From positions 1-10,522 of the forward strand of contig JACQPS010000055.1 of assembly GCA_016207445.1 (NCBI GenBank): DNA of 10,522 nucleotides. Direction: 5' to 3'. The stretch is from Gemmatimonadota bacterium. Lineage in GTDB: Bacteria > Gemmatimonadota > Gemmatimonadetes > Longimicrobiales > RSA9. Below the pieces are notes generated by a model. The model had not been told where the DNA came from. It was given only the letters and a program-made list of their open reading frames with translations, and made no database searches. Shown one piece after another: positions 1 through 5,261 of the stretch; the stretch's first letter is position 1; each line of letters begins with the position of its first letter. The position numbers were made by a program, and so were the translations under genes.

Positions 1-374
1 ATCGTCGCCTCCGCGCCGCGCGCCTCGTGCTCGGCCAGCGCAGCGCCCAGGTCGAAATCCGTGAGCACGTCGCCGCTCAGGACCAGCACGCGCTCGCCCG
101 CGTAGCGGACCGCACCGGCGGTGCCGTAGACGGCGTCGGCGATGACGAACTGCATGCGCACGCCGAAGGCGGCGCCGTCGCCGAAGTAGCGCATGATCTG
201 CTCGGGCTGGAAATACAGGATGGCGACCAGATCGGTGATGCCGTGCCGCTTCAGGAGCTCGACCGTGTGCTCCATGATCGGTCGGTTCGCCACCGGCACC
301 ATCGGCTTGGGGCGCTGGATCGTCAGCGGCTTCAGGCGGGTGCCGAACCCGCCCGCCAGGATCACGCCTTTCAT
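1..374 (-). CDS. Sugar-1-phosphate nucleotidyltransferase, N-terminal part (mannose-1-phosphate guanylyltransferase-like)
   Basis: This gene enters from the left edge; only its first 124 codons are present. The ATG at 374-372 begins MKGVILAGGFGTRLKPLT, the signature nucleotide-binding loop of the NTP_transferase family (GGxGTRLxPLT, residues 8-18), followed by PKP at 22-24. A GTAGA segment lies at 84-88, and SGDVLTD at 100-106 carries the expected metal-binding Asp102. The family activates a sugar 1-phosphate with an NTP to give an NDP-sugar in the cytoplasm. The stretch from PMVPVANRPIMEH to the YFGDG region resembles bacterial mannose-1-phosphate guanylyltransferases, some of which are fused to a phosphomannomutase-like domain; the missing C-terminus would show which form this is. 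Glucose-1-phosphate thymidylyltransferase or a heptose-1-phosphate guanylyltransferase remain possible. No strong Shine-Dalgarno is visible. It diverges from the gene at 719 across a repeat-bearing spacer. Confidence 0.9.
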   Translation of the reverse strand, partial: MKGVILAGGFGTRLKPLTIQRPKPMVPVANRPIMEHTVELLKRHGITDLVAILYFQPEQIMRYFGDGAAFGVRMQFVIADAVYGTAGAVRYAGERVLVLSGDVLTDFDLGAALAEHEARGAEAT

Positions 375-718
375 TGTGCCTGCAAGCTACCCGGCGGAGG
401 GTGTGGTGAGCAACCCGCTCATCGGCAGGGGCCGCACCATCTCACGCAGAGGACGCAGAGGGGAACAGAGAGGCGCGGAGAACGGAATTGAAAATTTGTC
501 AAAATCTGTTCTCCGCGCCTTTCCGTTCGACTCCGCGTCCTCCGCGTGAGATAATCGCGTCAAATAACCCTCGCGTATTCGAGAATGGCTCCTCGCAAGC
601 TGGTACCCTACCCGCTTCCGTTCCCGTTCCCGTGCCGTTTCTCTTGACGCCTCCGCGCCGGCAGCCAATCTTTGGGTTGCCTGCCACCCCAGGCCCTTCT
701 CCCACAACAGACCGGCGC
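375..718. other. Divergent intergenic region, 344 bp
   Basis: This spacer separates the minus-strand nucleotidyltransferase from the plus-strand gene at 719. Its main content is the near-palindrome at 439-552. Between 553 and 718 I see no convincing gene. A TTGACG at 644-649 is the only -35-like hexamer, and it has only a poor -10 (AATCTT) 17 bp downstream. Reading frames that cross the spacer translate repeat sequence and look like chance. Confidence 0.7.
439..552. repeat. 114-bp near-palindrome with 48-bp arms
   Basis: The left arm (439-486) and the reverse complement of the right arm (505-552) match at 41 of 48 positions, around an 18-nt A/T-rich centre (487-504). The left arm begins with a 9-bp tandem (ACGCAGAGG twice, 445-462) and is purine-rich; the right arm ends with the matching TCCGCGTCC/TCCGCGTGA pair. 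The centre is itself almost symmetric (TTGAAAATTTGTCAA, 488-502). The unit lies between divergent genes, so it is not a shared terminator, and no T-tract follows either arm. There is no transposase and no obvious target-site duplication. A dispersed, MITE- or REP-like repeat is the best reading. Confidence 0.85.
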
Positions 719-1513
719 ATGGAGCGACTGAGGACGAAAGAGGCCGCCGAGGCCGCGCTGCGCGAGCTCCCGTCCGTGCTGGGCGCCTCGGTCCGCGAGG
801 ACATCCGCGGGCACCCGCGCGAGGTGCACGTGCTGATCCGGGCCGGGCCGGACGTGCGGCGGCTCGCGCGCGACGTACGCGACCTGCTCGAGGAGCGCCT
901 GGGCATCCCCATCGACCAGCGCGTGATCAGCATCGCCCAGCTCTCCGAGAGCTACGAGGCCGCGCCGGTGAAGGAGATGGTGTTCGAGCCGCCTGCCGTG
1001 CCCGACGCGCCGGCCGCCGCGCCCGCGCCGGCCCGGCCGGCGAAGCCCGCGGCCGAAGAAGAGCAGACGGCCGAGCCGCGCTTGATCTACTCGGGGCTGG
1101 AGTCCGTCACCCGCGCCGCGCGCTGCACCATCCGGGTTCAGCTCGAGTACGATGGCAGGGAGTTCCAGGGCGAGGCGGCAGAAATGGATGCCGGCCAGGG
1201 TCGTGTCCGGGCCGCCGCGGCCGCCGCGCTGCGCGCCGCCACGGCCGCCTGCCTCGATTCGATCCGGCTCGAGCTCGAGCAGGCGTCGGTCGTGAAAGCG
1301 CACGACCGGGACTACGTGCTGGTGAGCGCCCTCGCGATCTCGCCGCTCCTGGGGCGGCGCCCGGTCCCACTCGTGGGCGCGCAGCCGCTGGAAACCGGAG
1401 ACCTGGAGCTCACCGCCGCCCTGGCCGCGCTCAAGGCGGGCAACCGCGTGCTCGGGCTCGGGTTGCGCGCGCCGCGCCCTCAGCCCGCGCGCAGGAGGGA
1501 CGTCAGGGCGTAG
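719..1513 (+). CDS. Conserved two-domain protein of unknown function
   Basis: The protein has 264 residues from the ATG at 719. The frame is open further upstream, but that part translates the palindrome, so the internal ATG, where protein-like sequence starts, is preferred. No clear ribosome-binding site precedes it. Three parts are visible. Residues 1-80 form a compact alpha/beta-looking segment with EVHVLI (35-40), RRLARDVRDLLEERLGIPID and RVISIAQL (68-75). Residues 85-120 are a Pro/Ala/Glu-rich linker. Residues 121-248 form a second segment: a beta-rich stretch (CTIRVQLEYDGREFQGEA), an Ala-rich helix (166-177), then beta strands. There is no signal peptide or membrane span, so it is probably cytoplasmic. 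I do not recognise a catalytic motif and assign no function. The last 11 codons overlap the 3' end of the opposing gene by 34 bp. Confidence 0.8.
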   Translation: MERLRTKEAAEAALRELPSVLGASVREDIRGHPREVHVLIRAGPDVRRLARDVRDLLEERLGIPIDQRVISIAQLSESYEAAPVKEMVFEPPAVPDAPAAAPAPARPAKPAAEEEQTAEPRLIYSGLESVTRAARCTIRVQLEYDGREFQGEAAEMDAGQGRVRAAAAAALRAATAACLDSIRLELEQASVVKAHDRDYVLVSALAISPLLGRRPVPLVGAQPLETGDLELTAALAALKAGNRVLGLGLRAPRPQPARRRDVRA

Positions 1514-2067
1514 TAGCGCCGCGAGGCGTCCGCCTGCACCGCCACGCGCTGGGCCAACAACCGGGCCAGCGCCTGGTCGATCGCATCTTGCTTCTGGCCC
1601 AGCCGCTCGGCCACCTCCGACGCCACCGCCGCCTCCACAGCGTCCAGCGCGCACCACGCCGAGCGCTCGAGCGGGCTCAGGCCCCCGAGCAGCGTGAAGC
1701 CGACGTCGTCCAGCTCCGCCACCAGGGCCAGCCCGTAGCGCGCCAGCACCGCCTCGATCGTCTCCCGGTGCCGGCTCCCCACCCCGCGCGCCACGAAATA
1801 CGCCTCGGCCGGCCGGTCGTCGCGCTGAAAGCGGGCCAGCAGCTTCGCAATCGCCTCATCCGCGCAACTGTAGTCCAGCACCACCACCTGGCTGAAGTCC
1901 AGCACCGACAGGCAGGGCGCGCCCAGTTCACAGATCTGGCTCTCGATCCCCACCCGCAGCGCTTGCCCGGTGGGCCGCGTCACCAGGTGCGAGTACAGCG
2001 TGGCCACCGAGCGCCGCACCAGCGCCGACAGGTCGATGCGCAGCGGCACCGGCCGCAGCGCGCTCAC
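1480..2067 (-). CDS. STAS-like (DUF4325-type) protein with C-terminal winged-helix-like segment
   Basis: The protein has 195 residues. Its GTG start (2067-2065) overlaps the TGA of the upstream HATPase gene as GTGA, and a GGAGG (2077-2073) lies 5 nt before it, which fixes the start. Residues 35-125 match the DUF4325 STAS-like pattern: a strand ending LSVLDFSQVVVLDYSCADEA (53-72), with the typical hydrophobic-D-F-S and D-Y-S-x-A-D-E elements, then a helix and the strand AEAYFVARGV. Residues 131-193 look like a winged-helix unit: helices at SPLERSAWCALDAVEAAVA and EVAERLG, a probable recognition helix DAIDQALARLLAQ, and a wing ending in RRYYALTSLL. DUF4325 proteins are often found beside HATPase proteins, as here; their roles are mostly untested. 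Ser67 is a possible phosphorylation site by analogy with anti-sigma antagonists. The 3' end overlaps the convergent gene. DNA binding is inferred from sequence pattern only. Confidence 0.82.
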   Translation of the reverse strand: MSALRPVPLRIDLSALVRRSVATLYSHLVTRPTGQALRVGIESQICELGAPCLSVLDFSQVVVLDYSCADEAIAKLLARFQRDDRPAEAYFVARGVGSRHRETIEAVLARYGLALVAELDDVGFTLLGGLSPLERSAWCALDAVEAAVASEVAERLGQKQDAIDQALARLLAQRVAVQADASRRYYALTSLLRAG

Positions 2068-3026
2068 CGCCGCCTCCGCGGGCTGCTCCCGTCCTTCTGC
2101 CCCCCGGCGCTCCGTGCTCCCGCCCCGCCCGCGGGCGCGGCGGCCGGCTGGGTACGCGCCGGGAGCACGATGCCGATCTGTGCTCCCGGGAAGGGCGGCA
2201 GCTGCTGCTCGAGCGGCGGAGCATCATCCCACGAGGGGACGTCCGCGATGCGGGCGGTGCCGCTGCGGATGGAGAGCTTGCCGCCCCAGCGGCCGACCAG
2301 CTTGCGGATCTGCTGGATGCCCTGGCCGCGGCCGGGGTCGTGGAAGCGGGTGAGCCCGTGGATGAGGGCGGCCTCGAGCGCGGTCGCGTCGCTCCAGCGG
2401 TCGCCGAAGCGGGCGGCGTGCATGCTGGCGAGCGAGCGCTTGAAGCCGATGCCGAGGTCCATGACGGCGATGACGGCCACCTTGCGGCCGAGGCGGCGGG
2501 CCCAGTTGTAGGTCTGGGTGGCGACCCAGCCGGGGGCATCGGCGTGCTCGACGATATTCTGGCACAGCTCGGAGAGGATGACGCTGAACTGGAAAGCCTC
2601 CTGGAGCGGGTAGCCGAGCTGGCGGGTGAGGATGGCGAGCGCGCGCTCGTTCACCCGGTCCACCACGTCGTGCACGTCGCCGTGCGAGCGAATCGGAGTG
2701 ATCTCGAGCAGCACGTCCGACGGGGCGTCCGCCGTCCGCTTCGCGCCGCCGTGCAGCTCGAAGATGCCGGCCGCCTGCTCGAAGAAGCCCATGCGGGTGA
2801 GGTAGCTGAGGACGTCGGGCGATTCCGGGAGCTGGAGCAGCGGCCGTTCGCGGTCCGCGCCGGCCACGGTGCCGACGGCGAGCAGACCGAGCATGCCGTA
2901 GGGGTCGACCCAGCGAACCCGGCGCGCGTCCAGCAGCGCACGCTCTTCCGCGCCTCCGTCCAGCGGCTGCACCATCTGGTCGAAGCTGCGCTCCTCCAGC
3001 GAGGCGGGCACGGGGATCAGCTTCAC
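2064..3026 (-). CDS. STAS-like domain fused to a GHKL/HATPase ATP-binding domain (RsbW/anti-sigma-like)
   Basis: The protein has 320 residues. The GTG at 3026-3024 overlaps the TGA of the PfkB gene (GTGA). Residues 1-95 resemble a STAS fold: LLDARRVRWVDPYGMLGLLAVG (31-52) aligns with the strand-loop-helix that holds the phospho-serine of SpoIIAA/RsbV proteins. Residues 115-288 form a GHKL ATPase domain: N-box SELCQN with Glu153 and Asn157, G1 box DLGIG (190-194) and G2 box GRGQG (232-236), closing with the strand QIGIVLP. There is no phospho-acceptor His domain and no membrane span, so a soluble serine-kinase/anti-sigma type is likelier than a sensor kinase. The C-terminal 30 residues are Ala/Gly/Arg-rich and probably disordered. 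The STAS part lacks Ser/Thr at the usual site (Pro42-Tyr43). A role in a signalling module with the downstream DUF4325-type protein is inferred from gene coupling. Confidence 0.87.
   Translation of the reverse strand: MKLIPVPASLEERSFDQMVQPLDGGAEERALLDARRVRWVDPYGMLGLLAVGTVAGADRERPLLQLPESPDVLSYLTRMGFFEQAAGIFELHGGAKRTADAPSDVLLEITPIRSHGDVHDVVDRVNERALAILTRQLGYPLQEAFQFSVILSELCQNIVEHADAPGWVATQTYNWARRLGRKVAVIAVMDLGIGFKRSLASMHAARFGDRWSDATALEAALIHGLTRFHDPGRGQGIQQIRKLVGRWGGKLSIRSGTARIADVPSWDDAPPLEQQLPPFPGAQIGIVLPARTQPAAAPAGGAGARSAGGQKDGSSPRRRR
2065..2077 (-). promoter_or_regulatory. Shine-Dalgarno and GTGA coupled start of the DUF4325-type gene
   Basis: On the minus strand GGAGG (2077-2073) stands 5 nt before the GTG start, inside the 3' end of the HATPase gene. 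The start and the upstream stop share GTGA, so translation of the two genes is probably coupled. Confidence 0.75.
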
Positions 3027-4012
3027 GTCGTGATTTTTCCCTGCAGGAAGTGGTGGAGCCCGCTGGCCCCGCGGAATTCGACGTTGCGCCCCGCCGCGTT
3101 GTTCGCGGCGCGGATCGCATCCTCGAGCGAGGCGCGCTCGAGCAGCCGCGCGAAGCAGGTGGCACCCCAGACGTCGCCGCAGCCGGTCGGATCCCCTTCC
3201 CTGGGGCCGCCGTTCTCCAGCGGGATGCACTCGCTCGTGGCCGGGCCGGGGGCGCCGAGCGGGCGTGAGGCGGCCAGGCCGGAGCTGCGCCAGGCGCAGG
3301 GGTCGGGCTGGAAAGCCGGCGAGGCGACGTAGGCCGCGCCGCGTGGCCCGAGCGTGACCAGCAGGACGCGCAGGTCCTGCCCGACGACTTCCGCGGCGAA
3401 GACCCAGGGATCGCCCCAGAAATGGGCCAGCAGTGCGAGCTCGTCCTCGTTCACCTGCACCACATCGAAGCAGCGCAGCCACTCCTTCCAGGCGGCGAGC
3501 GGCTGCGGCACGCGCATGCCGCCGGGCGCCACGCCCAGCAGCAGCGAGTGCAGGTCGGCGTAGATCGGGCCCGCGAACGCGAGGCGGAGCTGCGTCGCCG
3601 CCTCCAACCCGAGCTCGAATCCGGAAATGAAGTTGACGTACAGCGCATCGAGCCGCTGTACGATGGGCGCGAGCTCGGACCAGTTCCACGCGGGCACTCC
3701 GCCCGTCAACCGCTCGCAGCGGCGGTCCTGATCCTGATAGCGCAGCTCGACGCGGTTGTTCGGCTCCGGCACGAAGCGCACGCCCGGCCGGGGATCCAGC
3801 CCGGGCAGCGCGTCCAGGAAACGGCGGGCTTGCGGCTCCAGGTCGCGGCCGACCTTGACCATCGGCACGACCTCCCAGCCGTGCGGGCGCAGCGCGGCCA
3901 GCGCGGCCAGCGCGTAGGTGATGCCACCCCACTCCTCGACCGGCTCCGCGCGCACGTCGCGCGCGTAGATCCGGTCCCAGACCATGGTGCCGATGACTCC
4001 GAGGCGTGGCAT
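3023..4012 (-). CDS. PfkB/ribokinase-family carbohydrate kinase
   Basis: The protein has 329 residues, a usual length for the family, from the ATG at 4012. PfkB kinases phosphorylate sugars or nucleosides with ATP in the cytoplasm. The N-terminus (GVIGTMVWDRIY) and the Gly-Gly at 29-30 (EEWGGITYALA) fit the substrate-binding region. NEDEL at 188-192 is the family N-E-x-E-type motif and VTLGPRGAAYV (219-229) the strand before the nucleotide site. The C-terminal signature is clear: DPTGCGDVWGA (274-284), with the anion-hole Gly-Cys-Gly and catalytic base Asp280; a Thr or Ser is more usual than Pro275. The substrate cannot be read from the sequence. The stop overlaps the GTG of the STAS/HATPase gene. 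The 111-nt upstream spacer is largely a CAGTTNA inverted array, and no good Shine-Dalgarno is visible before the ATG. Confidence 0.92.
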   Translation of the reverse strand: MPRLGVIGTMVWDRIYARDVRAEPVEEWGGITYALAALAALRPHGWEVVPMVKVGRDLEPQARRFLDALPGLDPRPGVRFVPEPNNRVELRYQDQDRRCERLTGGVPAWNWSELAPIVQRLDALYVNFISGFELGLEAATQLRLAFAGPIYADLHSLLLGVAPGGMRVPQPLAAWKEWLRCFDVVQVNEDELALLAHFWGDPWVFAAEVVGQDLRVLLVTLGPRGAAYVASPAFQPDPCAWRSSGLAASRPLGAPGPATSECIPLENGGPREGDPTGCGDVWGATCFARLLERASLEDAIRAANNAAGRNVEFRGASGLHHFLQGKITT

Positions 4013-4045
4013 GCTTTGCGGGTGCTGCTACGTTCCCGGTGTTTT

Positions 4046-4122
4046 CAGTTGACAGTTGACAGTTTACAGTTGACAGTGAGATCCGGGGGTACTGGCAACT
4101 GTAAACTGTAAACTGTGAACTC
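4046..4122. repeat. Inverted array of the heptamer CAGTTNA (element A)
   Basis: The left arm (4046-4072) reads CAGTTGA, CAGTTGA, CAGTTTA, CAGTTG. The right arm (4096-4122), read on the minus strand, is GAGTTCA, CAGTTTA, CAGTTTA, CAGTTG. They pair with 3 mismatches in 27 nt around a 23-nt centre (4073-4095). The array starts one base after the stop codon of the ROK gene and fills most of the spacer before the PfkB gene. Neither side carries a T-tract, so it is not a standard intrinsic terminator. Confidence 0.9.
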
Positions 4123-4123
4123 A

Positions 4124-5125
4124 TCAAACCTTCCCATACGTTTCCTTCTTGAACACCGCCGCCGCGCCCACCACCCCCGCCGTGCCCGGCAGCTGCCCCG
4201 CCACGATCTGGCATGCCTCCTCGGCACTGCGGAACGCGCGCCGCCGCACCTCCGCCCGCAGCGGCACGAAGAGGTGGTCGCCGGCGCGGGTGACGCCGCC
4301 GGCGATGACGACCATCGCCGGATTGAGTACGTTGATGATATTGGCGACGCCGGCGCCCAGAAACTTCGCCGTCTCTTTCATCACCTCGTTGGCGTAAGGA
4401 TCCCCGAGCACGACCGCCTCGTACACGGTGGCGGCCGTGATGTCCTCGAGTTTGCCGCCGACCAGGTCCGGCAGCATGGTCTCGGCGCCCGCCTCGATCC
4501 CCTCGACCGCGCGCAACGCGATGGCCGGGCCGGAGGCGTACGCCTCCAGACAGCCGTAGTTGCCGCACTTGCACTTGCGGCCGGTGGAGTCGATGGTCAT
4601 GTGGCCGATCTCACCCGCCGCGTCGCTCACGCCGTGGAAGATCTCGCCGTCGAGCACGATGCCGCCGCCGATCCCCGTGCCGAGCGTGAGGCCGACCAGC
4701 GTGTCCACCTCGCGGCCGGCGCCCAGCCACCACTCACCGTAGGTCGCGCAGTTGGCATCGTTATCGAGCGTGGCCGGCAGTCCGACCGCGTTCGAGATGA
4801 GATCGCGCAGGGGAAAGTTGCGCCACCCCAGGTTGGGCGTGTTGATGACGGTGCCGGTCTCGCGGTCCAGCGGGCCGGGCGAACCGATGCCGACGCCCGC
4901 GAAGGCTGCGCGCGCGCTGCCGTGGCGCGCCAGCACCTCCTGCATGGACTGCTCGATCATGGAGACCATGCGGTCCACGACGTACTTCGCGCCCCGCTGC
5001 GGCTCCGTTGGCAGGGAGTGTAGCGCGAGGACCTCGCCACCATCGATCGGTAGCACGCCGACCCCGATGTTGGTGCCGCCCAGGTCGACGCCGATCACCC
5101 ATTTCTTCTCGTTGGGCTGCGCCAT
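4124..5125 (-). CDS. ROK-family sugar kinase (glucokinase-like)
   Basis: The protein has 333 residues from the ATG at 5125. ROK kinases phosphorylate glucose or related hexoses at C6 using ATP (some use polyphosphate) in the cytoplasm. The ATP phosphate-binding motif DLGGTN is at 14-19. PGPLDRETGTVINTPNL (83-99) is typical of the ROK sugar site, with catalytic Asp123 in DNDANCA. LTLGTGIGGGIV (146-157) is the second phosphate loop. GEIGHM (171-176) provides Glu172 and the zinc ligand His175, and the zinc cluster CKCGNYGCLEAY has Cys185, Cys187 and Cys192. All key residues are present, and there is no HTH domain, so this is an enzyme and not a ROK repressor. The length fits glucokinase; N-acetylmannosamine or fructokinase activity cannot be excluded. 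CAGTTNA arrays lie on both sides, and no strong ribosome-binding site is seen. Confidence 0.95.
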   Translation of the reverse strand: MAQPNEKKWVIGVDLGGTNIGVGVLPIDGGEVLALHSLPTEPQRGAKYVVDRMVSMIEQSMQEVLARHGSARAAFAGVGIGSPGPLDRETGTVINTPNLGWRNFPLRDLISNAVGLPATLDNDANCATYGEWWLGAGREVDTLVGLTLGTGIGGGIVLDGEIFHGVSDAAGEIGHMTIDSTGRKCKCGNYGCLEAYASGPAIALRAVEGIEAGAETMLPDLVGGKLEDITAATVYEAVVLGDPYANEVMKETAKFLGAGVANIINVLNPAMVVIAGGVTRAGDHLFVPLRAEVRRRAFRSAEEACQIVAGQLPGTAGVVGAAAVFKKETYGKV

Positions 5126-5133
5126 GTCGCTAT

Positions 5134-5261
5134 CAGTTTACAGTTTACAGTTGACTTGACAGTTGACAGTTTGCAGCGTTGAGCTCGCGTCGGACATGGC
5201 AGCTTCGTGCGTCACCTCACTGTTAAACTGTTAACTGTCAACTGTGAACTGTTAACTGCTG
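5134..5261. repeat. Inverted array of the heptamer CAGTTNA (element B)
   Basis: The left arm (5134-5176) reads CAGTTTA, CAGTTTA, CAGTTGA, a shortened CTTGA, CAGTTGA, CAGTTTG, CAG. The right arm (5219-5261), read on the minus strand, is CAG, CAGTTAA, CAGTTCA, CAGTTGA, CAGTTAA, CAGTTTAA, CAGT. About 42 nt of unrelated sequence lies between them. The unit is the same as in element A, 1 kb away, but the centre differs. It fills the spacer between the glycosyltransferase and the ROK gene and runs into the 3' end of the glycosyltransferase frame. Confidence 0.9.

Noticed and set aside
585..647. 20-codon ORF with a Pro/Phe-rich product
   Set aside because: It has no ribosome-binding site, and its Pro-Phe pattern comes from a short CCGTTC repeat; chance is enough to explain it.
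644..672. Promoter for the gene at 719 (TTGACG ... AATCTT)
   Set aside because: The -10 matches only 3 of 6 consensus bases, so this is not distinguishable from chance.
608..1657. 349-codon open frame on the minus strand
   Set aside because: It is Gly/Arg/Ala-rich low-complexity sequence opposite the plus-strand gene at 719-1513, typical of shadow frames in GC-rich DNA.
4046..4122. Intrinsic terminator after the ROK gene
   Set aside because: The stem is long but A/T-rich and interrupted, its loop is 23 nt, and no T-tract follows on the minus strand.
3027..4574. Long open minus-strand frame continuing upstream of the STAS/HATPase gene
   Set aside because: It lies out of frame over the PfkB and ROK genes, is Arg/Ala/Gly-rich and translates repeat element A. 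The HATPase protein starts at the GTG at 3026, which overlaps the PfkB stop.
4046..5261. TTGACA hexamers inside the CAGTTNA arrays as -35 promoter boxes
   Set aside because: Joined CAGTTGA units produce TTGACA automatically. For the minus-strand copies facing the downstream genes I found no -10-like hexamer at 16-18 bp.
4046..5261. CRISPR-like array
   Set aside because: The repeats are 7 bp and directly adjacent, with no 25-40 bp spacers and no cas genes.
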